DNA of 64,000 nucleotides from Henriciella sp. (GCA_013213785.1 JABSPZ010000009.1:124001-188000); one strand, 5' to 3'. Positions 17,281 to 25,615 are shown, counted from the stretch's first letter. Numbers and translations are program-made. The notes: generated by a model not told the origin, from the letters alone.

Positions 17281-17742
17281 ATGTTCCGACAAAGTCCACC
17301 ACAAGTGCCAATGGCGCTTATGTTTGGCGGTGTAATACCGTTTGCGTCCTCTGCCGGCGCGATGATTGTTTTGCGAGAAAACCTCGCACTCTTGAATCTC
17401 GCGGCGCTATGGCTGCTGGTTTACTCCGCAATTATTCTGAGTTTCCTCGGCGGGGTCCGCTGGGGCGCTGAAATTGCGAAGCGGGAACGACCGCGATTTG
17501 CTGAGCTTGGCCCATCTGTCTTAGGCGCGCTTGCCGGATGGGGGCTGGTCATGGCTGGCTTCCAGCATGGCATGCAGACCTGGCTTTTCGCAGCCATGGG
17601 CGCGGCGCTGACGCTTCACTATTTTTATGATGTGATTTCGCCTGAGTTACCGCTTTGGTATCGCCGCATGCGTGTCTGGCCGACGCTTGGCGCGGTTCTG
17701 TCTCTCGCTGTGGCGTATTTCGTACTTACTCAGCAGGCATAG
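17281..17742 (+). CDS. DUF3429 family membrane protein
   Basis: A 153-residue protein with five predicted membrane helices. The pattern MALMFGGVIPF, a YSAIILSFLGGVRWG segment and a late PTLGAVLSLAVAYF helix match the DUF3429 family, common in Proteobacteria and of unknown function (also known as TMEM69-like in eukaryotes). Its last 17 bases overlap the convergent dsbB gene. Confidence 0.82.
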   Translation: MFRQSPPQVPMALMFGGVIPFASSAGAMIVLRENLALLNLAALWLLVYSAIILSFLGGVRWGAEIAKRERPRFAELGPSVLGALAGWGLVMAGFQHGMQTWLFAAMGAALTLHYFYDVISPELPLWYRRMRVWPTLGAVLSLAVAYFVLTQQA

Positions 17743-18265
17743 GCATCCGAGAGCGAGGCAGGCTTATGCCCGCGGCTCGGAAACTAATCGTAGCGAGCAC
17801 GAGCGATAGGACCGCATTCCACCCCGCCATAGAGAGGCCGTACTGGCCTTTCCAGGGATCATCCATGCAAGATGGCGCGCCCTGTCGCGCGTTTAAGTTC
17901 GAAAGATCGATCGCGTCCATATCGACCAGATTGGCTGTGCAGCCGCTTGGGGCAGGCCAGAACTTGTATTCGACACCCGCATGATAGGCTGCGACGACGG
18001 CCCCGGTGAGGAATACCAAGCCGAGCATAATGTTGAACGCCAATATGAAGCGCGGGTTCTGTCGAACCTGCCATAGGGCGAGCGCTGTCACGGTCATCGC
18101 GACCACGGCCCAATAGACTTCACGCTGTCTCAAACAGAGCGGGCAGGGCAGTAGTAGCGCAAAACTTTCGAACGCATGAGCCGCACCCAGCATGCCAAGC
18201 GCCGCAGCGAGGGCAATCGCCGGCCAGCGCCATGTGTTCAGAAAAGGGTCTATACGTTCAAACAT
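17726..18265 (-). CDS. dsbB: Disulfide bond formation protein B
   Basis: A 179-residue inner-membrane quinone reductase that reoxidises DsbA. Four membrane helices; the first periplasmic pair is CPLC at residues 41-44 followed by LRQRE (quinone-site arginine), and the second pair is C109 and C133 in the long periplasmic loop (PSGCTAN and GAPSCMDD). All four catalytic cysteines are present. Overlaps the convergent DUF3429 gene by 17 bases at the C terminus. Confidence 0.93.
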   Translation of the reverse strand: MFERIDPFLNTWRWPAIALAAALGMLGAAHAFESFALLLPCPLCLRQREVYWAVVAMTVTALALWQVRQNPRFILAFNIMLGLVFLTGAVVAAYHAGVEYKFWPAPSGCTANLVDMDAIDLSNLNARQGAPSCMDDPWKGQYGLSMAGWNAVLSLVLATISFRAAGISLPRSRMPMPAE

Positions 18266-18345
18266 TACCCCTAAAATCGGGTGCCGGACGCTAAGAGTCC
18301 ATGCGGCAACCGAGCACGGGGGCTTACAGTTTTGTTAGGCGGCGT

Positions 18346-18960
18346 CTAACCGAGGATCATATCTTTCAAGCTGCTAATGATCCAAGTCGATCCAGTGACC
18401 AATATGCCGATCCAAACAGACCCTAAGATTGCGCCGAGAATCACCAATAGCCCATCCCGCGCCATAAAGCCGAACGCGACAATCGCGACGGCAATTGCAG
18501 GGGTCGAATTGGTCAGCGGCAAAGGTACCAAGATTGAGGCACAGAAGGCCGTCAGGAAGAGCGCCACCAAGCGTTCCATCGATTTACTGGTCAAAAACGA
18601 TAGTCGTGGATGAGAAATCACTTCCAACCAGCCGAACCATTTGCGTCCAAAGGAGGATGTCCGCGTGAGACCGGCGTTGTTGATCATGCGCTGGCCAAAC
18701 TTTTCAGGGAGCCACGGTTCTTCGCGCCCGGCCAGCATTTGCAGGGTCAGCGCCATCATCGGTAAGGACACAACCTGCGGCACGCCGTACAAAAACGGGA
18801 TCGCGCAGGGTAGGGCCAAAATAAACAGCATCGCCCCAAAAGCCCGTTCCTCAAGGCGGTCGAGAATTTGGTGCAGGCTAAAGCCTTCTTCCGGCGCTTC
18901 AGCGGCCATGGCCTCGAGCGATTGCAAGAAGGTGCGTTGGGGGTGTTTCAACTCGGTCAT
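18346..18960 (-). CDS. exoD: ExoD family exopolysaccharide-synthesis membrane protein
   Basis: A 204-residue protein with the ExoD layout: a soluble N-terminal helix region (SLHQILDRLEERAFG), then a set of hydrophobic helices starting MLFILALPCAIPFLYGVPQV, the family's best-conserved stretch. ExoD was first linked to exopolysaccharide production and alkaline tolerance in Sinorhizobium; its biochemical activity is unknown. A single gene here, upstream on the opposite strand from tRNA-Leu. Confidence 0.85.
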   Translation of the reverse strand: MTELKHPQRTFLQSLEAMAAEAPEEGFSLHQILDRLEERAFGAMLFILALPCAIPFLYGVPQVVSLPMMALTLQMLAGREEPWLPEKFGQRMINNAGLTRTSSFGRKWFGWLEVISHPRLSFLTSKSMERLVALFLTAFCASILVPLPLTNSTPAIAVAIVAFGFMARDGLLVILGAILGSVWIGILVTGSTWIISSLKDMILG

Positions 18961-19053
18961 CGCCGCTTCCCTAGCGAGCTTCGTGCCAACCGCAAAGTGG
19001 TGATTGACGAGCGGGTTCGCCTGCGGCAGTTAGGCGACCTGCCATTTTAAGGA

Positions 19054-19140
19054 GCCTCCCTGGCGGAATTGGTAGACGCGACGGATTCAAAATCCGTTTC
19101 TGGCAACAGAGTGCCGGTTCGAGTCCGGCGGGAGGTACCA
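19054..19140 (+). tRNA. tRNA-Leu (anticodon CAA)
   Basis: Class II tRNA of 87 bases. Acceptor strands GCCTCCC and GGGAGGT pair with one terminal G-U; the anticodon stem ACGGA/TCCGT closes loop TTCAAAA, anticodon CAA, reading UUG; a long variable arm (TTTCTGGCAACAGAGT region) is typical of leucine; the T-loop is GGTTCGAGTCC; CCA is encoded. The 236 bases after it are gene-poor and lead into an unrecognised gene. Confidence 0.97.
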
Positions 19141-19195
19141 ACATTCTCTTACTGTGCCCATATGTATTGACCTATGAGGCTAGGAACATGAGATC

Positions 19196-19297
19196 GTGTT
19201 ACTGAATCCGTCACTATTAGAACTTGCTAAGCGATGGATTGCCTCGAGTCCGAGACTTGACGCGTCTCAATTAGAAAGTTTGAAAAATACCCATTAG
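19196..19297 (+). CDS. Possible small ORF or gene remnant downstream of tRNA-Leu
   Basis: A GTG-initiated 33-codon frame reads MLLNPSLLELAKRWIAS and ends KNTH. It looks amphipathic and protein-like, but has no clear RBS and no recognised relative. It may be a remnant of an inserted gene at the tRNA 3' side, or chance. The rest of the 19141-19376 gap is AT-rich with no other structure I can support. Confidence 0.2.
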   Translation: MLLNPSLLELAKRWIASSPRLDASQLESLKNTH

Positions 19298-19376
19298 TCA
19301 GGCTCGAATATAGTTAAAAAGTATCGACATCGAAACAAAGTTTTTCTAACCCAAAGGCAAAGGGGTGGGTTAAAAG

Positions 19377-20807
19377 ATGAGTTCGGTAGGACTAAAAGGG
19401 CAAAAGCCCAGTACGGGTTTCCACAATTTGGATTGGACTGATGGCGCTCGAACAGGGCTTACTTTGTCTGCTGTAGGAGTGTTCTTTATTGGCCGTGACT
19501 TCTATCAACCCGCTTTTCTTGACTCATCGTTAGACTGGTTGATCTCAATTTCATTGGCCTTTGGCGGGTGGATTATTTTCCAACTGGCTCGTACTCTGTC
19601 TCGCTGGAAGTCCATAAAAATAAGTCTATCGGCTGCGCGCAGCGATCGGACCCCAGCTCAATGGCGCTCGATCACGCAGGGTTTCAGAGAGATTTTCCTT
19701 TATCTATCGATTAGCTTGGTAGGCTTGTCACTCTTGATTTGGAGCGTCAGAACGAACTCTTATGTCGATTGGAGTCTTATTGAGATTGTGAGCGACGCAA
19801 CGGGTTCAGATCATTCTCGACAATCCGCAATCGTGCTTTCCATGCTATCTCTGGCGTTTTTACCAATCTTGGTTGGAAGCACGCTCAAGGCCCGCCACGA
19901 AGCCAAAGGAAACCTCTTTAGAGACGATGCCGTCTCATCTACAACAGCGTACGTCGGCATTGTTTTGGTCTCATCCATGGGGATGCTGGCGGTTTGGGCT
20001 GGCAATCAAGATAGTGAAATTTCGAGCACATTAGCATTTTATGTCACGTTTGGCGTAATGCTGATGTTCGTCACATTTATCTTGTGGCCTCATATTGCAC
20101 GCCTCTTAAACATCCACTCCGAGCGATTGGATGCTTCCGATAATCAACCGGCGTCAGCTGGGGTTCCTCAGTCGCTTCCTGCTACCGCTCTGAGTTATGT
20201 GGATTCATTTCTGGTTCGACTGATTGCTCCCCTGTCCGGTGCTACGCAAAAAGGCCCTATGGTCCCTCACGTCCTAGTACTACTCGTTTTGGGACCGCTC
20301 ATCGCGATTGGTTTTTTCCTGCCAGCGCCCTTTGGGCTCATGCCGGTGTTTTTGGGAATGCTCATCGTGCTTTCGTTGGGAAGACGTTGGGCTTGGATCG
20401 AAGATGATCGCGAGACCGCTTCGCGTTTGTTGCAAACTGAAAGCGAAGAGATTCATATTGGCTTTGATAATGATCTTAAAGATGAAGCGATTGCTGAGAC
20501 TCACTTAGAGGCTCTTTGCGCTAACGCCGATGCGCGAACCGAAGGGAAAAAGCTACACGACCCATTGATCCAGGGCGTCCAATATAAGGATGTGCCGGTT
20601 TTTCAGTATCGCGTTTGGTGTCTTGAACGCTTGCAAGAGCAACGCGCCGCAGTCTCACAGAATGCGCGCGACACCCTCGATACCTTTCTCGAAGAGAACG
20701 GTGCTCTGGAGCCTCTGATCCGGCTGAACGCCATAAACAGTGGCTACGATACCCAGCGGGCTGTGCCGTTTGGAACATCAATCTCGGTGTTTGAGAGCGT
20801 GAAGTAA
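19377..20807 (+). CDS. Large polytopic membrane protein with C-terminal soluble domain, unknown
   Basis: A 476-residue protein I do not recognise. Hydrophobic segments lie at about residues 27-45, 53-71, 106-125, 152-170, 191-209, 219-240 and two near 297-345, giving about eight helices, then a soluble C-terminal region of about 125 residues rich in Glu, Asp and Arg (DLKDEAIAETHLEALC, then VWCLERLQEQRAAV). No catalytic motif is obvious. A loop around residues 247-270 is polar. Codon use looks more AT-rich than in neighbouring genes, and it lies directly downstream of a tRNA gene, both of which fit acquisition by transfer. Function should be left open. Confidence 0.75.
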   Translation: MSSVGLKGQKPSTGFHNLDWTDGARTGLTLSAVGVFFIGRDFYQPAFLDSSLDWLISISLAFGGWIIFQLARTLSRWKSIKISLSAARSDRTPAQWRSITQGFREIFLYLSISLVGLSLLIWSVRTNSYVDWSLIEIVSDATGSDHSRQSAIVLSMLSLAFLPILVGSTLKARHEAKGNLFRDDAVSSTTAYVGIVLVSSMGMLAVWAGNQDSEISSTLAFYVTFGVMLMFVTFILWPHIARLLNIHSERLDASDNQPASAGVPQSLPATALSYVDSFLVRLIAPLSGATQKGPMVPHVLVLLVLGPLIAIGFFLPAPFGLMPVFLGMLIVLSLGRRWAWIEDDRETASRLLQTESEEIHIGFDNDLKDEAIAETHLEALCANADARTEGKKLHDPLIQGVQYKDVPVFQYRVWCLERLQEQRAAVSQNARDTLDTFLEENGALEPLIRLNAINSGYDTQRAVPFGTSISVFESVK

Positions 20808-20909
20808 GCTTGAGCCTCGAAAAGATCTGCCTGGAAATCTCAACACAGCGCATGTGTCGCTCTTGCTAATCTTTCGTCCGGCTTAAATAAGCGGGCAAAG
20901 GATGTTCTA

Positions 20910-21968
20910 ATGCTCGACACTATGACGACACACCAATCAGTTCCCGGAGCCGTGGGCCCGCTGCCGACAGATCACCCCGAAGTTGTGCAGGGCAAGATTG
21001 GCGTTCTTCTGGTCAATCTCGGGACGCCAGATGGCACTGACTATTGGTCTATGCGTCGATATTTGTCCGAGTTTTTGTCGGACCCGCGCGTGATCGAAGT
21101 ACCGCAGCCGATTTGGCAACTCATTCTACAAGGGCCGATCCTCACCTTTCGACCGAGCAAATCTGGCCGCGCGTATAAGAAAATATGGACTGAGGATGGC
21201 TCACCGCTCTTGTTCTACACCAAGCGTCAGGCGGAGAAGCTGAATGAGCGGATCGGTAGCGATAATCTGATCGTGGATTTTGCAATGAATTATGGCAATC
21301 CAAGCATCGCCTCGAAGGTCGCAGCGTTAAAACAACAAGGATGCGATCGCATCTGCGTCGTCCCGCTCTACCCACAATATTCGGCCGCAACGACGGCGAG
21401 TGTTTGCGACCGCACGTTCAAAGTCCTGAAGGGTATGCGCTGGCAACCGGCGCTGCGAACGGCGGCGAGTTTCCACGACCAGCCCGTCTATATCGATGCG
21501 CTCGCAAAATCGATCTCTGAGCATCTTGCGACCCTCGATTTCACGCCCGACAAAGTGCTCATGTCCTATCACGGCATCCCGAAAGCCTATTTTGACAAGG
21601 GCGATCCCTATCATTGCCATTGCCATAAAACGACGCGCCTTGTGGCGGAGCGTCTTGGTTGGGCTGACGGCTTTGCGATGACGACATTCCAGAGCCGGTT
21701 TGGACCGACGAAATGGCTAGAGCCCTATACGGACAAAACGCTTGAGGCTTTACCCGAAATGGGCGCGAAGAAAGTTGTTGTGGTTTCACCTGCCTTCATC
21801 TCTGATTGCCTTGAAACGTTAGAAGAGCTTGCCATGGAAGGCCGCGATGAATTCATGGAAGCGGGTGGCGAGGCCTACTCTGTTGTGCCGTGTTTGAATG
21901 ATAGCAACAGCGCGATCGATGTCATTGAAGATGTGGTTCGGCGTGATACGGCTGGCTGGATCGCGTAA
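20910..21968 (+). CDS. hemH: Ferrochelatase
   Basis: A 352-residue enzyme inserting Fe2+ into protoporphyrin IX, the last step of heme synthesis. The start of the fold is GVLLVNLGTPD; the catalytic histidine lies in LMSYHGIP; the late SRFGPTKWLEPYTD and VVVSPAFISDCLETLEE segments carry other active-site residues. A 26-residue N-terminal extension before the fold is slightly long. AAAGGA lies before ATG 20910. Followed two bases later by a RusA-like gene. Confidence 0.95.
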   Translation: MLDTMTTHQSVPGAVGPLPTDHPEVVQGKIGVLLVNLGTPDGTDYWSMRRYLSEFLSDPRVIEVPQPIWQLILQGPILTFRPSKSGRAYKKIWTEDGSPLLFYTKRQAEKLNERIGSDNLIVDFAMNYGNPSIASKVAALKQQGCDRICVVPLYPQYSAATTASVCDRTFKVLKGMRWQPALRTAASFHDQPVYIDALAKSISEHLATLDFTPDKVLMSYHGIPKAYFDKGDPYHCHCHKTTRLVAERLGWADGFAMTTFQSRFGPTKWLEPYTDKTLEALPEMGAKKVVVVSPAFISDCLETLEELAMEGRDEFMEAGGEAYSVVPCLNDSNSAIDVIEDVVRRDTAGWIA

Positions 21969-21970
21969 GC

Positions 21971-22327
21971 GTGGATGGCTGGATCAAAAACGGAAAAGTC
22001 CGTGGCCGGATTACCGAAGATGGCGCCTTGGAAGTGCGCTGTTTTGGGCTCACCACACAGACCAAATATTATAAACAGCTGTTTCGGGAGTTCTTCCGAA
22101 AAGACTTCCAACGCCTAAGACCGGGCTATGGCGATTTCGACGTCTATATCGTGATGGAATATACGGGCGATGCGCCTTGGATGGACCTCGATAACCTCGC
22201 AAAAGCGCTGCTCGATAGCCTCACTGGAAATGCGTTTGAAGATGACCATCAAGTGGCGCGTCTGCTGGTTGAACGACGCGTGGGCGATCGAGAAGGGATC
22301 TATATGCGCGTGCGAGAGATGGACTAA
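21971..22327 (+). CDS. RusA-like Holliday-junction resolvase
   Basis: A 118-residue protein resembling RusA endonucleases, which resolve Holliday junctions as dimers. The family core is WMDLDNLAKALLDSLTG followed by FEDDHQVARL, supplying the acidic metal-binding residues. The start is GTG, two bases after the hemH stop, so it is probably translated from the hemH transcript. RusA genes are usually phage-borne; here there is no other phage gene nearby, so this looks like a domesticated copy. Its stop overlaps the convergent hxlR-type gene by four bases. Confidence 0.82.
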   Translation: MDGWIKNGKVRGRITEDGALEVRCFGLTTQTKYYKQLFREFFRKDFQRLRPGYGDFDVYIVMEYTGDAPWMDLDNLAKALLDSLTGNAFEDDHQVARLLVERRVGDREGIYMRVREMD

Positions 22328-22638
22328 GAGCTCTCGCGCCCCCAAGCGCGCATGGCATCAATAATTGGACGCATATTGCGGCCTTTCTCGGTCAGCAGAT
22401 ATTCCGACCGTGGTGGATGGGTATCATAGATCTTGCGCTCTACCACACCATGATCTTCCAACATTTTTAGCCGATTTGAGAGCGTGTTCGGCGCAATACC
22501 CTTCAGCGCGATTTCAAAGTCTGAAAAGCGCCGCGCCCCATTATCCACTAATTCGCGAATGATTTCACTGGTCCATCTCGACCCGATGATGAACGCCGTC
22601 CGCGAAACCGGGCAGAGAGGGAGATTCTTTTTCGCCAT
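22324..22638 (-). CDS. HxlR-family winged-helix regulator
   Basis: A 104-residue one-domain regulator. LCPVSRTAFIIGSRWTSEII starts the HxlR fold with an N-terminal cysteine; RFSDFEIALKGIAPNTLSNRLKMLEDHG is the recognition helix region; the wing is YDTHPPRSEYLLTEKG. The N-terminal cysteine suggests redox or electrophile sensing as in some HxlR proteins. Divergent from the MAPEG gene, with two palindromic TAGTAACTA sites between. Confidence 0.92.
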   Translation of the reverse strand: MAKKNLPLCPVSRTAFIIGSRWTSEIIRELVDNGARRFSDFEIALKGIAPNTLSNRLKMLEDHGVVERKIYDTHPPRSEYLLTEKGRNMRPIIDAMRAWGRESS

Positions 22639-22671
22639 TGCGCTCCATTAGCGAATTTGCTTTATGAGATC

Positions 22672-22698
22672 TAGTAACTACAAATATGATAGTAACTA
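22672..22698. promoter_or_regulatory. Tandem TAGTAACTA sites, probable HxlR operator
   Basis: TAGTAACTA occurs at 22672-22680 and again at 22690-22698, 18 bases apart. Each is a palindrome around one central base (TAGT-A-ACTA). They sit 20 to 46 bases before the MAPEG start and 34 bases beyond the HxlR start, where they could control both genes. Confidence 0.65.
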
Positions 22699-22717
22699 TA
22701 TCAAGGAGGACACCATT

Positions 22718-23119
22718 ATGGGTTTTGAGTTGCAAGCTGTGGTTTGGACAACCGTGATTTTAGCCGCCCTTATTGGTTTTCAAGGCGGACTCGTTCCTAT
22801 CTATCAAGGATTCGCATGGGGCCTCGGCAACCGAGATGAAGCACGTGAGAAAACCGAACTTCAATTGCGCACGGCGCGGACCGTCGCCAACCATATTGAA
22901 GGCATGATGGTCTTCATCCCATTGGCGCTGATTGTCGCTATGTCAGATCTCTCTTCCACCCTGACGACTTGGGGAGCGGGCCTATATCTCCTCGGACGCG
23001 TTCTTTTTGCGCCGCTCTACCTCATTGGCGTACCTTATCTGCGGTCCCTCGTTTGGGGCGTCAGTTTAGTCGGTATTATAATGCTCGGCTTTGAAGTCGT
23101 GCGCGCAGCGATCGGGTAG
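22718..23119 (+). CDS. MAPEG-family membrane protein
   Basis: A 133-residue protein with four membrane helices resembling the MAPEG family (membrane-associated eicosanoid and glutathione metabolism). The RTARTVANHIEGMMVFIPLALI segment is the conserved helix-1/2 region. Bacterial members have glutathione transferase or peroxidase activity against electrophiles. AAGGAGGA before ATG 22718 fixes the start, replacing the track's 22664. Divergent from HxlR, its likely regulator. Confidence 0.85.
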   Translation: MGFELQAVVWTTVILAALIGFQGGLVPIYQGFAWGLGNRDEAREKTELQLRTARTVANHIEGMMVFIPLALIVAMSDLSSTLTTWGAGLYLLGRVLFAPLYLIGVPYLRSLVWGVSLVGIIMLGFEVVRAAIG

Positions 23120-23129
23120 TGCCGCTGGA

Positions 23130-24494
23130 TTAAGAGCGCGGGCGACAGCTATCTGTGTCACCGAACACGCACGCGACGAGCCGTGCTTGACGTGCGCCCT
23201 CGGGGTCGGCTTGGCCACCGATTCCAAGCTCGAGGTTCTCTGCATAAGAGGCGCAGCCAACATCATGCCCCAAATCGCAGGCGCGCATGAAAAAGTCGCG
23301 AACGCTTGTCGCTCTCTCTTCGCCCGAGCGCATGTTGATGAGAATGAAATCGGCTGCAGACACGCAAAGCTCCGCGCTGCGGGCGTCGTTTTCTGGACAG
23401 GCTGACGCGTTCGCGCTGAGCGCCAGGTCGATCTCAACATCGCCGCCGATTCCGAGCATGTAGAGATCTGCAACTTCGCGGCAGGATTCCAACCGGCCGA
23501 GATCGCAGGATCGCTTCAACGTCTCTCGTGCGAGTGGGAGATCGGGGCTTGTGGCTCTGCCTTCGATATGGTCGTGAGCAAAAGTTGCACAGGCACTCGC
23601 ATCGCCAAGCTCACAGGATTTCGAGGTGAACTCGAGCACGAGATCATGGCTGTTTTCAAGTCCCGACACCCTTAAGTGGTCCGCCATGTTTTGGCAGCCC
23701 TTAATATACCCGCCGTCACAAACCTCTTCGGAAAATGACAGGAAAGTTGCGTCAATGATTTGTGTGGTGCCTCGAGCGTTTCGCGGGTCGTACATCTCCA
23801 AGAGCGTATCGCAGACGACGGAAGATTGCATTTGGCCAATCTCGGACAAACAGGTGTCTCGCAAAGGAGAAATGGCTTGTTCGAGTTCCCCATCCTCAAG
23901 CATGTTCGTCGCTGTTTGAATGAGGTCCTGAGGATCATATTGCGGCGGCGGTGGCGCTATGGTTTCAGCCACCTCAGTTGGTTCGGTTTCGAGTTCCGTT
24001 TGAGGTTCAGGTTCAGTTGAAGCAACGAGCTCTTCTTCTGGTTCGTTCTGTTCTATGGGGCGGCATCCGAGCTCAATCTCGGCCCATTCAAGCATGGAGC
24101 GGCTGGGGGATGTCGTAAGTGTTTTGTGAAACGCCCAGAGCTCCAGACTCCCCGCGTCGACCAGGTCTGATATTTGGGCGTCCATCGGATCGTTTCCATC
24201 GGCACCGCAAGACTGATCTCGAAAGCAGATCGATAATCTGAGAAGGGCGTCGTCATCGCTTTCCAGCGCATCCAGCCCAATTAGGTGCCATTCTAGCACC
24301 ACCAAGGCTGCATAGCGGTTCTCGAGGTCTACATACTGCTCCGCGGGCAGACTTCCTTGTAAAGCAACCAGAGCGTCGTGTGAGCTCTCTACGTATCGCT
24401 CAACCGATGATTCAGTTGGGCAATCAGCATTTGCCGCCGCCGAGGCAATACCGGCTAGTCCCCAGATCGCTGCTGATCGCAGTGCGTGTAACAT
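23130..24494 (-). CDS. Exported Sel1-like repeat protein with cysteine pairs
   Basis: A 454-residue protein with a signal peptide (about 1-24, cleaved near ANA-D). Residues 25-150 are a helical domain with several cysteines; 155-185 are a Glu/Pro/Thr-rich linker ending in PPPPQ; residues 185-454 contain Sel1-like helical repeats, each with a pair of cysteines (SCELGDASACATFA, SCDLGRLESCREVA, ACDLGHDVGCASYA), as in the cysteine-rich Hcp proteins where the pairs form disulfides. Probably a periplasmic interaction scaffold. Partner unknown. Confidence 0.8.
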   Translation of the reverse strand: MLHALRSAAIWGLAGIASAAANADCPTESSVERYVESSHDALVALQGSLPAEQYVDLENRYAALVVLEWHLIGLDALESDDDALLRLSICFRDQSCGADGNDPMDAQISDLVDAGSLELWAFHKTLTTSPSRSMLEWAEIELGCRPIEQNEPEEELVASTEPEPQTELETEPTEVAETIAPPPPQYDPQDLIQTATNMLEDGELEQAISPLRDTCLSEIGQMQSSVVCDTLLEMYDPRNARGTTQIIDATFLSFSEEVCDGGYIKGCQNMADHLRVSGLENSHDLVLEFTSKSCELGDASACATFAHDHIEGRATSPDLPLARETLKRSCDLGRLESCREVADLYMLGIGGDVEIDLALSANASACPENDARSAELCVSAADFILINMRSGEERATSVRDFFMRACDLGHDVGCASYAENLELGIGGQADPEGARQARLVACVFGDTDSCRPRS

Positions 24495-24624
24495 CTAACG
24501 TCCCTAAACATTACGCATGCGCAACATATCATGCGGGTAATCGTTCAACAAGAAAATGCGCTCTCCGCTACGAGGAACAGTCGAGACGGGAGCTCATCAT
24601 GCAAGTTTCGTGTCTAAGGCGAGA

Positions 24625-25089
24625 TTAGCTGAGCCGTTTAAAGGGCATTGGGATCGCTGTTGCGGTGGCTTTTGCGACCAATATCCCTTTATTATCAAAG
24701 CATTCAGCCTCCATGAAGGCAGCGGAGCGACCCCACTTTAGAATCCGGGCTTCAACATGGGCATCTCCTGGCATCAGGCGCCGAAGATAAGAGGTTTTCA
24801 TCTCGAGGGTGGGGGCCGTCATGGTTACATTTGAGGCAATTATGCAACATGTGCTCATTGCTTCATCCATCATGGCCGCGATAAATCCGCCTTGGACCGC
24901 GCCGGTTGGGTTCGCAAACATGGTTGGAACGTCAAAGTCCATTCGCACGCGCTGGGCGTCTTGTTCGACCTCAGTGAGGCGCATGCCAAGCGTTTCAGAG
25001 CAGGGCGGACGTTTTTTGCTGTTCTGAAACCGCGCGAGCATTTCGGCGTCCGAGACGCGCGGTTTTTCGTCTTGTTCTGAACCCGCCAT
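24625..25089 (-). CDS. PaaI-type hotdog thioesterase
   Basis: A 154-residue hotdog-fold protein. NPTGAVQGGFIAAMMDEAMS is the active-site helix: the usual HGG is QGG but the catalytic acidic residue (DEA) is kept, and ETLGMRLTEVEQDAQRVRMDF is the first strand. It would hydrolyse an acyl-CoA. It begins two bases after the sspB stop, so it is probably co-transcribed with sspB. Confidence 0.85.
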   Translation of the reverse strand: MAGSEQDEKPRVSDAEMLARFQNSKKRPPCSETLGMRLTEVEQDAQRVRMDFDVPTMFANPTGAVQGGFIAAMMDEAMSTCCIIASNVTMTAPTLEMKTSYLRRLMPGDAHVEARILKWGRSAAFMEAECFDNKGILVAKATATAIPMPFKRLS

Positions 25090-25091
25090 GC

Positions 25092-25577
25092 TTATTTGCG
25101 GCGGAAGGCGTCGAGACTAACCACCGTGTCGCCAGATTCTGCTTCTGGCGCATCACTGGAATCGACCTCTGTCTCAGCCTGTTCAAGCGCTGGATCGACG
25201 ACTTTCGCGTCTTCTCCGGTCGGCGCTTTTTCGAAGCTGACACCGAAATTCACAGCAGGATCTACGAAACGGGTCATCGCAACGTATGGGATTGAGAGAT
25301 GCTGCGGCACCCGATTGAATTTCAGAACGATTTCGAAGTGCCCATCATGCACTTCCAAGTCCCAGTATTGATGCTGAATGACGATCGTCATCTCGTCCGG
25401 GAACTGTTCGATCAAGTGGTCCGGGATCTTTACGCCAGGCGCTTTTGTCCGGAACGTCACGTAGAAATGGTGATCACCTGGAGGGGCTGACCCTTTGGCC
25501 GCTTGGCGCATCGCTTCGCGAACGACGCCGCGCATAGCCGCCTGTGTCAGTGCCTCATAGCCGATATAGTCGGTCAT
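25092..25577 (-). CDS. sspB: SspB-alpha, ClpXP adaptor for SsrA-tagged proteins
   Basis: A 161-residue adaptor that binds the ssrA tag and delivers tagged proteins to ClpXP. The fold starts with an N-terminal helix (YEALTQAAMRGVVREAM), followed by strands HFYVTFRTKAPGVKIPDHL and EMTIVIQHQYWDLEV, and the peptide-groove strand FEIVLKFNRVPQHLSIPY, typical of alphaproteobacterial SspB. A variable acidic linker and a C-terminal SLDAFRRK tail fit the ClpX-docking XB segment. The tmRNA gene is upstream on the same strand. Confidence 0.9.
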   Translation of the reverse strand: MTDYIGYEALTQAAMRGVVREAMRQAAKGSAPPGDHHFYVTFRTKAPGVKIPDHLIEQFPDEMTIVIQHQYWDLEVHDGHFEIVLKFNRVPQHLSIPYVAMTRFVDPAVNFGVSFEKAPTGEDAKVVDPALEQAETEVDSSDAPEAESGDTVVSLDAFRRK

Positions 25578-25593
25578 TTCCCGCTCCCAGTTG

Positions 25594-25615
25594 AGAGGAG
25601 ACGACTATCTCCTCT
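25594..25615. repeat. Perfect inverted repeat in the sspB leader
   Basis: AGAGGAGA-CGACTA-TCTCCTCT, two 8-base arms around a 6-base loop, lies 17 to 38 bases upstream of the sspB start codon. It could fold in the sspB leader or serve as a protein site. There is no U tract, so it is not a standard ssrA terminator. Confidence 0.5.

Noticed and set aside
19054-20900. Genomic island with att site at tRNA-Leu
   Set aside because: No integrase and no second copy of the tRNA 3' end was seen within the window.
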